Below, in pieces: positions 20,865-30,399 of a stretch of 64,000 bases of DNA. Under the pieces are notes generated by a model. It did no database searches. It saw nothing but the letters and a program-made list of their open reading frames with translations, and had not been told where the DNA came from. Source of the DNA: Poa pratensis (taxonomy: Eukaryota; Streptophyta; Magnoliopsida; Poales; Poaceae); the NCBI GenBank assembly GCA_947311845.1, contig CAMZMU010000059.1, positions 53,605,626 to 53,669,625 on the forward strand, given 5' to 3'. Numbering within the stretch: the stretch's first letter is position 1; every line of letters begins with the position of its first letter. Both the position numbers and the translations under genes were made by a program.

Positions 20865-21524
20865 GCCGAGCACGGTCCTCGGCGAAGATTGCTGCTCGGC
20901 GAAGAATTGGCGCGTACTGAAATTTTATCTCTCGCCCACCTATTTTGCCGAGAGCAGTTCTCGGCGAAGACCAACACCCGGCGAAGAAATGGCGCGGAAC
21001 GAAATTTTCCTTCCCGCTCATTCCTTTGCCGAGTGCCGTCCACCGACAAACTCGGCAAAGAGGAGTAAGTTTGCTAGGCAATCGCAAATTTTTTCGCGCC
21101 AATTCTTCGCCGAGTGCCGTCCACCGACACACTCGGCGAACTGTTTACGGAAAAGGCGACAAATATCAAAAGTTTCCCGCGCACACGTTACCGAGGGTGG
21201 CTCTCGGCGAAGAAAAGACATCCCATCTTTGCCGGGTGCGATACTCGGCGAAATTCACGCATCGCCGCGGAAATGTGGGACCCAATGGCAGGCGCCACGT
21301 GATCATCCGTTTCGCCGAGATCTCAGTATTGCCGAGTGTTTTCTGTGATCTTCGCCGAGATCTTTATCCACGCAGTGCGGCGAACGTGGTATTTGCCGAG
21401 TGGTCTCGGCTTCGCCGAGTGTCATATGCGCGGTGACGGCTTAGACGCTCTTCGCCGAGTCATCCCGACATTTTGCACTCGGCAAATCCGAGACCACTCG
21501 GCAGAGAGGGATTTTCCCGTAGTG
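20865..21524. repeat. CACTA subterminal GCCGAG repeats and right terminus
   Basis: More than twenty TTCGCCGAG or CTCGGCAAA units in both orientations end at TTTTCCCGTAGTG. Apparent reading frames through this block have no homology pattern and follow the repeat. Confidence 0.8.
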
Positions 21525-21740
21525 TTTGGTGATACATCACTTTATGGACCCATAGCAGGAGAGCAAAACATTTATACAACATAAACAGAAGAAAACAGTC
21601 GATCAATCAACGTACTTTATCGCAAGAGGATCCAGGCACAATGCCTAGTGCCCGCGGCATGCACTTGGCAAAATTACTTCCTTATTATTGTAGATAGTAG
21701 ACATAGTACGGGAGTAGCCCGGTTGTGAAAAAAGATAGTA
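21525..21740. other. Short spacer before the Helitron
   Basis: No gene. It contains TAGATAGTAGACATAGTACG at about 21691-21710, which resembles TAGATTGTACATATAGTACG at about 23447-23466 on the other side of the Helitron. This suggests an older local duplication near the P450 3' end. Confidence 0.4.
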
Positions 21741-23415
21741 TCTCTACTATATAATATAGGTAGAGGTGGTGATGGTATGGTACGTTTTTTAAATTTCCGA
21801 TTATACCCTTGCCTCTTAGGATAAGTCAGAAAATATTACGCTATATGCCACCGCCAAGTGAACTTACCTGTTCGCGTCGCGGATTTTCCTCTTAAGCCCC
21901 TCTAAAAAGATAAATCAACCCGCGGTCCAACTTAACTTGCCGGCGGTTTACAGTTTAGCCCCCAATCCGGCGGTCCCCTCCTTCCTCTCTATTCTGTACG
22001 ACGGCGGCGAACTTGTGGAGACGCAACCCACCTATACTGGGAACAGCGGCCCACGGCGCTGCCAGCCCTTCATCACCACCTCTTCCCTTCTCTCCTCTAG
22101 CCCAGATCGAGCGAGCGCCAGACCCGTCTCTCTCTCTTTGCCCCCGTGATCTCATCTGAGACGCCCGCCGGGCCGACGACCCGCCTCCACGCATGACCAC
22201 CTTCGAGGAGAGCGAGCGGGAGAGCGAGTACGGCTACGTCCGCAAGGTATGCATCCTCCCTCTCTCTTCCTACCGTCCCTGCCCCCGTCCCATCCTCCAC
22301 GCCGGCTGGATCGCCTCCTGCCTCGCATGGATCTCCGATGCGCAGCCTCGGGTTGGAATCAGGGCGTTTCCAGATACTGCTACCGCCATCGGCGCGCCGC
22401 CACAAAACCTCCTCCGTGGCGATGGAGACGAGCGCCGAAGGAACTGCCCCGCCGTCTTTGCCCCATCCGTCCGCTCCTCTTTTCGGCCGCCTCCATCCTG
22501 GAGCAGCCGGTGTTCGGCGAGCTCCGTACGTGGGGAGAAACATCCGGCGGAATAGAGCACGGCTCGGCAGCGGCCGGCGACGCGGCGGACGCCCCAGGAC
22601 GTTGAAGCACCCACGTCGCCACGTCGTTGAACGCCGCCGCCGCGCCCATGAACGCGGAAGGCAGTGATGAACAGCAGCCACGCCCATGAACAGCAGGAAC
22701 TGTGCAGACGCATATGGGCCACCGGAAACGGAGCTCCATGCTCCACGGCGAGTCGGCGGCAACACGGGGTGATCTGGCGCTGGCACGGCCGCCGCGGCCA
22801 CCGACCAGCTCGACACAATCCGTATTCGTCTACGTGACACGTCACTGTGACGTAAGCATGACGCTGATTACAGCATGATGTACTCCTGCTTTCAGTTTCA
22901 TCGCGTATACACACAAGCGTGAAACTGTGAAGTCTGAACATGTTCTTCTCTGAATTTTTTTGTTGTTTGTGTTAAAGGGGCTCTTAGAGATGAGGATTAA
23001 ATTGGTTTACTTCACTAGGCAAGCGAGAGTTGTAGGTACTTCCTGTTCCCTTGCCGATGCAGTTCAGGTGATGTTTTTACTGCTCCCAAAATATTCATGT
23101 TGACTGCAGGTGAAACTTTCAAGCGAAATGCATAAAGTATCTTTATAAAAGTCAAATAAGGAATTGAGTTGTCTTTCTAATGAAGTCAATATATTAGTAT
23201 ATATTTAGCTGCTTCACTCATGATTTAACTGCAACTTCAGTAGCTGCTTGCACATTATTTATCTACAATATAAAGTACGGAGTAGTATATGTGTAAAGAT
23301 TACAAATGTGATTACAAAATGTGACACTATACCTTTGTTTCGTTCGTATAAAATGTTTTGTTTTGTTCGCCTAAAATTCTTTTATGACCGTAGCAACGCA
23401 CGGGCATTCAGCTAG
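21741..23415 (+). mobile_element. Non-autonomous Helitron carrying a captured gene fragment
   Basis: It starts TCTCTACTATATAATATAGG after an A and ends with CTAG before a T, as Helitrons do. Ahead of the end, CCGTAGCAACGCACGG can form a short stem-loop about ten bases from CTAG, and GCAACGCACGGGCATTCA is typical of grass Helitron 3' ends. There is no target duplication, as expected. It has no Rep/helicase gene, so it is non-autonomous. It lies 127 bp beyond the stop of the P450 gene and carries exon 1 of a V-ATPase subunit A gene. Confidence 0.75.
22193..22246 (+). pseudogene. Captured exon 1 of vacuolar H+-ATPase catalytic subunit A
   Basis: ATG followed by TTFEESERESEYGYVRK matches the conserved N-terminus of plant V-ATPase subunit A. 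The next bases, GTATGC, are an intact donor site, after which protein similarity stops. About 250 bases of CT-rich sequence before the ATG look like the original promoter-proximal leader. Only this first exon is present, so no functional ATPase subunit is encoded. It could still drive a chimeric transcript. The GC-rich DNA at 22250-22850 may be the captured first intron or another fragment; I could not identify a protein in it. Confidence 0.75.
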
Positions 23416-23542
23416 TACATATTATAATCACTTATTTCCTTATTGTAGATTGTACATATAGTACGCGGCGTGTCGATAGTATATACGTAGACAGTACGTA
23501 TACATAGTACTGTGATTTAGGCCATGGCCATGAGCCCTCTAG

Positions 23543-24901
23543 CTAGGGCAACGTGCGCTGAGTAAGGCGCACACGCAGCGGCTTCTTCATCACGTTGTTG
23601 AACCCGCCCACCTCCGTCAGGTCGACGCCGCAGCTCGGCGGCGCCAGCTCAAAGTGCCGCACGACCGCGGCCAGTAAGAACTTGACCTGCAGCATCGCCA
23701 GGCTGGAGCCCGGGCAGAACCTCCTCCCGCCTCCGAACGGCATCATCCGGACCTCGTTCCGCCCCGGCATCTGGCCCACGTCCTCCGCCTCGCCTCCCGG
23801 CAGGAACCGCTCCGGCCTGAACTGGTTGGGCTCCGTCCACGCGCTCCCGTGCCTCCCGATGTCCCGCACCATGAAAATGAGCCTTTTTCTCAATCTCAGC
23901 CCGCCGGCCGCGAGGTCGTGGACGCCGCGCGTCACGAAAGGCGAAGGCGGGTGCACGCGCAGGCTCTCGAGCATGACGGCGCGCAGGTACGGCGTGCCCT
24001 TCTCCTTCTCGGAGAGGAGCCCTGCCGCCTCCTCAGCCTCGTCGACCTCGTGGCGCAGCTTCTTCTGGACCTCCGGTTGGATGACGAGGTTGGCGAGCGT
24101 CCACTCGATGCACGCCACGATCACCCCCGTGTTGGTGGCCAGGAACTCGGCCACGAGGCCCAGGATCTCGTCGTCTTCCAGCGCACGCTTGCCGCCGTCC
24201 ACATCGTTGGGGATGCGGAGGTCGATGAGCGAGTCCACGTACGCGTGTCGAGCGTCGGCGGAGGTCTCCCGTGCCCGCGCCGCCGCGATGAGTGGACGCA
24301 CCACCTCGCCCAGCGGGACGAACAGGCCCAACAGCCGGCGCAGCTGCCTCCAGTGCGTGATCTTGCTCAGCGTGGAGCCGTCGAACGAGACCGTCTCGTC
24401 CATGGCCTGCGTCATGTCCTCCAGCACGCGCTGCATGGCGCGCACGCGGCTCCCCTCCAAGCCATCGCCGAAGCACATCCGCGCGGCCAGCGCGAACATG
24501 GCGCGGTCGAGGTGCTCCCGCATGACCACCTCTCCTACGGCGGCGGCGGACAAGCCGGCGACGAGGTCCTGGACGGCGTCCCGCTGCAGCGGGGCGAGGG
24601 CGGCGACACGCGCGGGGCTGAGGAAGCCCGCGGTGAGGTTGGACCGCAGCGATCGCCAGTGCGAGCCGTAGGCCACGGTCGATATGGTCTCCTTCCGTTC
24701 GGGCCCATGGGTCCAGGTCGCCAGGGACGTGAGAAGCCCAGCGTTCGGCCGGTTCGTGAAAGCGTCCGCGGTCTCATTGAGGAGGCGCTGGGCAACGGCA
24801 GGATCCCTGACTACCTGGACGGCAGGGCTGGTGCTTCGCCGGAGGACGGCTAAGCAGAAGAGCACGGCGGCCACGAGGGCAAAAACCTCAGCTGTTTCCA
24901 T
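23543..24901 (-). CDS. Cytochrome P450, CYP89-like, shortened and with an altered I-helix
   Basis: Single-exon gene of 452 codons from METAEVF at 24901. An ATG 45 bases upstream overlaps the TATA box, so I reject it. The N-terminal membrane helix (residues 5-20) is followed almost at once by the B-helix region. The proline hinge (PPGP type) and about 50 residues present in CYP89/CYP77 relatives are missing (family length about 510-530). Present are the C-helix WxxxR (82-86), ExxR (312-315), PERF (363-366) and the heme loop FGGGRRFCPG (Cys396). The I-helix reads EFLATNTGVIVACIEW at 252-267, where relatives have AGTDTT, so the acid/alcohol pair for oxygen activation is absent. It may be a recent pseudogene without stops, or a P450 with unusual chemistry. 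Expected location is the ER membrane. Confidence 0.75.
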   Translation of the reverse strand: METAEVFALVAAVLFCLAVLRRSTSPAVQVVRDPAVAQRLLNETADAFTNRPNAGLLTSLATWTHGPERKETISTVAYGSHWRSLRSNLTAGFLSPARVAALAPLQRDAVQDLVAGLSAAAVGEVVMREHLDRAMFALAARMCFGDGLEGSRVRAMQRVLEDMTQAMDETVSFDGSTLSKITHWRQLRRLLGLFVPLGEVVRPLIAAARARETSADARHAYVDSLIDLRIPNDVDGGKRALEDDEILGLVAEFLATNTGVIVACIEWTLANLVIQPEVQKKLRHEVDEAEEAAGLLSEKEKGTPYLRAVMLESLRVHPPSPFVTRGVHDLAAGGLRLRKRLIFMVRDIGRHGSAWTEPNQFRPERFLPGGEAEDVGQMPGRNEVRMMPFGGGRRFCPGSSLAMLQVKFLLAAVVRHFELAPPSCGVDLTEVGGFNNVMKKPLRVRLTQRTLP

Positions 24902-24945
24902 TGTTTCCAAGATGTTTGTGTTCTTTCCAACGCCTCCGCCCCGCA

Positions 24946-24956
24946 ACTATATATAC
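24946..24956 (-). promoter_or_regulatory. TATA box of the P450 gene
   Basis: GTAGTATATATAGTT on the minus strand, about 45-55 bases before the ATG at 24901. This spacing supports METAEVF as the start. Confidence 0.6.
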
Positions 24957-25490
24957 TACTCCAGTCAATTACCAAACAACACTCCTCAGCCCCGCCGCGG
25001 TAGTGTTGTCAAAAAAAATCAAACACATGTCTTATATCGAAGAAATGCTCATATAAACTTTGCAAATTCAGATATCATAAACACAGAAATATAGGTAATT
25101 TCAATTCAGAATAAAAAGAAAACGTTGCACTTGTTAAAAAAATCAGTGTAATTTATCGGAGAAAAGTCACAAGAATATCATCTCACAATCCAAGAGAGAG
25201 TTATATTGAAATTAAAAGGTTTGATTCCGGGATGGAAAAAGAAGAGCAAAAATCTTTATGTTACTCGAGGCCTATTTAGCTCAAATCAGAAATTCAGCTA
25301 GCAAACTGAAAAATACAAAAATTCCATTATTTCGTAGATGATGACACTTATGCACAAACTATGGTGAAATCACATAAAAAGAGTTCACACAATCACACTA
25401 ATTTATTTTTTGAAAATTAACTTTTTGCGACGCTCTTATATGACAACTACTTTTATACACACTAGTCGTGATACCTGTGAATAGTTCATA
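24957..25490. other. P450 upstream region, no further gene
   Basis: AT-rich intergenic sequence with no coding signal. Remaining promoter elements of the P450 should lie here, but none is clear enough to name. Confidence 0.4.
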
Positions 25491-25580
25491 GAATGCCGCA
25501 TCTTCTTATTATACTAAATAATACCTAAAATCCGTTTAGTGGCCTCTTATATATCTATCTGTTTTGATTATTGTTAGAAG
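25491..25580 (+). repeat. 90-bp direct repeat, left copy, flanking a truncated CACTA
   Basis: Begins GAATGCCGCATCTTCTTATT and ends TTGTTAGAAG immediately before CACTACGGG. The right copy at 26387-26476 differs at about two positions. Confidence 0.85.
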
Positions 25581-26386
25581 CACTACGGGAAAATGACTCG
25601 CCGCCGAGTGGTCTGCGCTTCGCTGAGTGCTAAAACGCGGGGGCGACTCGGCGAAGAGGCCTATGCCGACGCAGGACTAAAAACACTCGGCGAAGTACCG
25701 ACCACTCGGCAAACACATACTTCGCCGAGCAATGCACTCGGCGAAGAACCATTTTCTCGGCAACGACAGAAAAAGACACTCGGCAAAACTGTGGTCACGG
25801 CGAAAAGGAGAGCCACGTGGCACAAGACAGTGGGACACTCGGCAAGATGTCACCGTAAAAAAATATTTAATGGAACTTTTCTTTGCCGAGTGCCCCTCTC
25901 GGCAAAAAATGCGCGCGAAACTCTTTGGGTTTGCCGCGCGAATTAGGCCCTCTTTGCCGAGTGTGTCGGTGGCTAGCACTCGGCAAAGTTTAGGGCGGGA
26001 AACGAAATTTCGCCCCGCGCCATTTCTTCGCCGGGTGGTTGTCTTCGCTGAGTGTTGCTCTCGGCGAAGATGGTGGGCGGGAAAAATATTTTAGTTTCGC
26101 GCCAAAAGTTCGCCGAGTGGTTCATTTCGCCGAGTGTCCCTCTCGGCAAAGTGTGCTGTTTTCCAGCTCTTTCCACCACTTTTGCGTCTCGTTTTGGCGC
26201 CCGTTTTCAGCCCTAACGACGCCTATAAATAGGCCACTTCTCAGCCAGGTTACTCACTCATGCTCAAACACAAAACATTCGGTCTCCCTAGCCACGTCCT
26301 ACAGTGAATGCAAGGCATTCGAGCGTGAATCACTGTAGGGCTGTAGCTAGGGCAAACCGGGTGTTTTGTTTCAGCGTGAATCTCTG
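25581..26386 (+). mobile_element. Truncated CACTA end (GCCGAG family), 806 bp
   Basis: Starts CACTACGGGAAAATG, with GCCGAG subterminal repeats to about 26150. A TATA box (26224-26231), the leader and a foldback (about 26290-26370) follow, and it stops at GCGTGAATCTCTG. The other terminus and all genes are missing. It is the same family as the element ending at 21524, in the opposite orientation. Confidence 0.8.
26224..26231 (+). promoter_or_regulatory. TATA box of the truncated CACTA leader
   Basis: TATAAATA in GACGCCTATAAATAGGCC, followed by GGTTACTCACTCATGCTC and CACAAAACATTCGG as at 20779 (minus). A foldback with CTACAGTGAATGCAAGG and CGTGAATCACTGTAG lies downstream. Confidence 0.6.
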
Positions 26387-26476
26387 GAATGCCGCATCTT
26401 CTTATTATACTAAATAATACCTAAAATCTGTTTAGTGGCCTCTTATATATCTATCTGTTTTGATTATAGTTAGAAG
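26387..26476 (+). repeat. 90-bp direct repeat, right copy
   Basis: GAATGCCGCATCTTCTTATT through TAGTTAGAAG, near-identical to 25491-25580. Confidence 0.85.
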
Positions 26477-27859
26477 ATATTCTTCTTCTGACTACTTATT
26501 ACTATACAAAGCAATTGCTAAAGTTTTTTAGTAGCATTTTGCAATTATTAACTTACTAGCTAAGTACCTGTTCGTTGCCACGGAAGATCATGTATCACCT
26601 ACAGGCCTACATCGCGACTTCCTCTCACTCTCGTGCCGCTCAAAGAGCGGAACCGGGGCACTCATCTTAACAGCCAGCGGTACCTCCTCCTCGTGTGCTC
26701 TCCCCTCGCCGCCACCATAGGGCGTCGCCGGGCAAAGCCCGCACGACACCGGCGCCGGCAGGACCCCTACTACTTGGTGCGATGGGGCGGATCTCGGATG
26801 TGGTGCTCTGCTCGGCGGCATAGCTGCGCGCCATGGAGGTCGACGTGGAGGAGTTGCGAGTGGTGCATTGGCATGCGGGGCTGACACGCTGTGAGCTGGC
26901 CGTGCTATGCGGTGCTAGTGCGGCGAGGATCTGGTTCAGCCGCACATGGGCTAGATCTGGGACGGAGAGGGCCTGTGGTGTTGCACATGAGGCGGCAGCG
27001 TCGATGGTGTCCGGTGATGGTGGGTACACGAAGATGCCGCTAGTGGGAGCCTCGTAGGTGCGGGAAGTTTCCCATGGTGGGGAATCTCGTCTTGATGACT
27101 AAACTGCATGCTTATAGACGACGCGAGCTGCTTTCATGAGTTGTTGGATCCTGTCGGGATGGAAGCTATCGATGGAGCTAGAGATCTCGAAAAGCTGCAA
27201 CGGGAGGTGGACTGCCCAAAGTGTTTCTCCTGGCCGGAGAATTTCGAGGCATAGCCGAGTGAAAACTCGTCTCCGACCATCGACAGAGCCAACAACGACG
27301 ATGTCTGCCGATGGCGTGCCCTTCTCAAAGGCGTCATTGGGGATGCTCTCGTTTTCTCTGGCTGGGACAGCTCTAGGGGAAACCCTAGACCCAAGGGGTT
27401 GGTTGATGGCAGCGTTTTGGCGTCGTTTCTCCCTTGAGGACATCATTTGTTGAGCTTGATCCGGGCAGAGGGACTAGTGCGTCGCGATGTTGTTGGCGCT
27501 TTGTTTGGCAACGATGGTGGGTGGTGAGCGGAGCCGGTGTGTTCGAGGGGTTTCCGATGCCTCGCTTTTTCTTCGTGGAGTGGGAGTTGTCGTGGAGGAG
27601 CCTTGGCGGTGACGATGACAGGAGGTGGGTCTTTGGTTGAGGGGGCTTGGTCGGTGCAAGCTTGGCCATTCTTCTCCTACAATGCTCGTCGTTAGAGTCG
27701 AAACTATCTTGTCGCTGATTTGCGTGGTCGATTGTTTGGCATGGGCTGACAGGAGCTCCGACATCTGTTGCGGCGAAGGCTTCGTCGGTGGTCATCTAAG
27801 GTGAAGCCGGAGTCACTGGCTCAAGGAGGAGTGATGACAATGACATCCGATGGCAACCT
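26477..27859. repeat. Unclassified GC-rich repeat-like DNA, no supported gene
   Basis: Several open frames occur on both strands (for example 27099-27446 minus and 27136-27453 plus) but none has a recognisable motif or clear codon bias. Phrases such as ACATCATTTGTTGAGCTTGA resemble degenerate non-LTR or Mutator-like filler seen at 42070-42497 and 52930-53619. I see no confident gene. Confidence 0.35.
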
Positions 27860-29280
27860 CCACAGCAACAGTACCTGCCGCCGAGCCACTGCCACGTCTA
27901 CCGCTTGGGGCCACCGCCCAAATTCCAAGATTTACCATCCCCACCAGCCTGCATGTAGGCGACCACCCCAACTACCGGGCCATGAAACTCTTCCTAGTGC
28001 GCGTGGCCTCCTCGCCCGCTCGAAAGAGGCCAAGAAACCCGCAAGTAGAGACCTTGACAAATCCATAGTGCCCCTAGGTAGATTTGAATCTTGTGCATCT
28101 TGTGGGAGCCGACAGCCAGTGGACAGGCTAGCAGACCACCGCCGCACAGACCATCCAGAGCATGGATTGCACCCCCACACCCAAGCAGGCCGTGCAGCGG
28201 TGGAACTGAGGTCGTCAAATATGGCCCTCTAGATCCGCATGAAGCTACAAGGGCCACCGCGGACCGAGCTTGGCAGCGACGATGTCCACGGCGTCGCCTG
28301 ACCTCAACGTCCATGAAAACCATGCGAGCAAGCCGTGCATCACCATGTCTACCGGTGGAGCTCCAAACAGTGGCCAACGTGAAGAGTGAAAAGCAGGGGT
28401 GGTGGAGGAAAGTGTCGCGGGACAACCCCGCCTCTACCGCATGCGAGGGGCAGAGTCGAGACATAGGGGAGCCTGGTTCATTTTAACGATGTGGGCAAAT
28501 ATGGAAACTTTTATGGAGCTTTAAGTATATATAAGCAAACAAAATAGAGAATTTAGACATACATGATATTTGTCTTAGTACCTAACTGACAAGGTAGATG
28601 CAAGCACAGCTACTTGTGGCCAACGGCTCTCCACCGTGATTAATGAGTGAATGGAACTTACTGAAGACTAGTTATAATAATGAATGGTATATAAGATTGT
28701 AGGGGAAGAATAACGTGACTGAAAAATACGCAGCGGAATCTATGTATAACTTCAACACCACTCATGCACTAACTCCAACGATCTTTGCTCAATTATGGAA
28801 GGAAACATATGCATCAACATATATAGAGATACTAGGTTCACCATGAAACTAGGACAAGTCATGGTTGCAAACGACAGGCAGATAGGACAAGTACTAGCCG
28901 ACTTCGGCAAGCATGTAGGACAAGTTCTTTGTGCTATCCTCACATCCCATATGAGGAGGGTACCCATTAAAAATAAGATGTGCCCTTTTGAGCCTTGTAT
29001 GCACAATTTGAGCTGTGGCTGAAAATGGTATGTATTAGAATTATAGGAGAAGTAGCAGTTTCTGTTCTAAGATGCATAAGCAGAGCAAATGTTAAGTGCA
29101 TTGCAGAGGAAAAGTTTCAGCGAGAGAGATCTCCTAGGATGTAGTGGAATTTAAGGGTGGGCGCGACTAATATTAACTCGGCTCTCGCACATCCCATTGG
29201 AATGCACCAGTCTGAGGTGACATCATGTGTCATTAGGTCGTGATAAAGTAGCATGGCGTCTCAATCCATAGTGAGAAAGA

Positions 29281-29423
29281 AATGAGCCCAGCTCACTTGG
29301 TTAGGGAAGTGGATGTACAACCCAACCACCCAGATTCAAGTCCTCACGGACGCAGATTTGGGTTCTTATTATTAAAAACAAAGCCGTTGTAGGGGCTTTC
29401 CCTACCGCATTCCTTTCAAAAAA
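29281..29423 (+). mobile_element. Au-type SINE, 143 bp, with 18-bp target duplication
   Basis: It contains an A-box-like AGCTCACTTGGTTAGGG, a B-box-like AGATTCAAGTCC and a T-rich 3' part, features of the tRNA-derived Au SINE of Triticeae. It is flanked by AATCCATAGTGAGAAAGA at 29263-29280 and 29424-29441. Copy B has the uninterrupted site at about 55615-55632. Confidence 0.85.
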
Positions 29424-29612
29424 AATCCATAGTGAGAAAGATATGAGATCATGGACTAATATCGCACACTTTGAATGATTCAGCTTAGTTGTGTAGAGAA
29501 GACATTCCAGTAAGTGCTTGGCCGGGATACATTTTTTCTCGACAAAGGGTGATTTTATTAAACTAAAAAGTTCGTATCAAAGTGATATAAGCACCGATGC
29601 ACCATATATTTA

Positions 29613-29948
29613 TTACAAAGAAAAAGAGAGTACGGCAGCATGCATAAGATAGATGATGTTCGTAGAGTTAAATGACCCGATGGCACTCCTAGATAGTTCG
29701 AATTTTGTAATTAATAAATCATGCATCTGCCAATATCTTGTTCTAGTCTTGCCCATATCATTATTTGGCCATAAATAATTATATCGTTTGCATATCCATA
29801 AGAGTTGACTTTCGTGAATGTTTTGTGAGGGAGATCCAACCACTTCATCCGCGATGATGACCTTCCCTGCTTTTGTTCCTTGAGCAATGGCCTCTCTGCA
29901 CCGTGTGATCATCTTCGCACAATCCTGGTCGCTCCAATTATGCAACAC
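29613..29948 (-). pseudogene. Plant O-methyltransferase, C-terminal fragment (copy A)
   Basis: Starts at VLHNWSDQDC, the catalytic-His block of plant small-molecule O-methyltransferases of the COMT/ZRP4 type. It continues with MITRCREAIAQGTKAGKVII and ESQLLW, then loses similarity in the normal position of the C-terminal helices. The upstream part, with the SAM-binding motifs, is absent; a CACTA terminus lies 36 bp upstream at 29984. The fragment would cover only about 50 conserved residues of a roughly 360-residue enzyme. It cannot be active. Confidence 0.75.
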
Positions 29949-29983
29949 ATACTACCGACCCAAGAACAAAGAGCTTCAGTTAT

Positions 29984-30330
29984 CACTATCAGAAAATGGT
30001 ACGTTGCTGAGTGCCTACATGATTGTCGAGTGCAAATTACCAGACACTCGGCAACAATTTCTCGAACGCCGAGTGCTATGATAATATACTTTGGAAAACC
30101 GTGTCACTCGGCAAAACACCTGATTGCAGAGTGTATTTTTAGTGGCACTAGGCAAACCCGCCATATTTGCCGAGTGTCGGAGTGGGGCTAGGCAAGATGG
30201 ATGGCCACGTGTCCTCTGTGACTGCATATAACAGTATACTACAGGCGCCATTAGTGTTGCCGATTGCCCAAATAAAAATACTCGGCAAACAGCTTGCCAT
30301 TAGTTCTTGCCGAGTGCCCTCTCACATGGA
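29984..30330 (+). mobile_element. CACTA 5' end remnant (copy A)
   Basis: Begins CACTATCAGAAAATGG after TAT and carries GCCGAGTG / CACTCGGCAA subterminal repeats to about 30325. No 3' terminus is identified. The AT-rich degenerate repeats that follow (30400-31990) may be its interior. Confidence 0.65.
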
Positions 30331-30399
30331 ACTCCACAAACATTTAAACTTATTTTAAAAATTTCTTCCAAAAATAAATTGAATTGTTTTTGTTGTCCT

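Larger units (their letters stand above)
8415..21524 (-). mobile_element. CACTA element with GCCGAG subterminal repeats, nested and rearranged
   Basis: The right terminus TTTTCCCGTAGTG ends at 21524 (inverse CACTACGGGAAAA, the same end as at 25581). Subterminal motifs TTCGCCGAGTG / CACTCGGCAAA occur at 8435-8540, 15965-16012 and 20865-21515. The left terminus is missing because the 1-8414 element abuts the subterminal zone. Inside are a minus-strand transposase (9184-14460), a nested CACTA (10480-12194), a tandem array (16071-19190) and a DUF4283-like gene (19504-20234). The block at 15965-16012 could be the end of one element and the rest a second element; one element with internal motifs is the simpler reading. 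Confidence 0.65.

Noticed and set aside
20800..21584. Frames of 160-180 codons in the GCCGAG region
   Set aside because: Made of CACTA subterminal repeats; no amino acid conservation pattern.
22097..22941. GC-rich frames of 220-247 codons inside the Helitron
   Set aside because: No motif. Probably captured intron or UTR; short hydrophobic stretches hinted at a membrane protein, but frames are inconsistent.
23595..24853. Long open frames (358 and 334 codons) on the plus strand
   Set aside because: They are antisense shadows of the GC-rich P450 coding sequence; the minus strand carries all the family motifs.
23543..24901. Assignment to tryptamine 5-hydroxylase, which would complete a serotonin pathway
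   Set aside because: The C-helix, heme loop and C-terminal pattern fit CYP89/CYP77-like P450s, not the CYP71P group; pathway fit alone is not evidence.
27768..28486. Frames of 130-156 codons repeated at 53512-54256
   Set aside because: Conserved at DNA level only because the segment is duplicated; frames differ between copies and carry stops.
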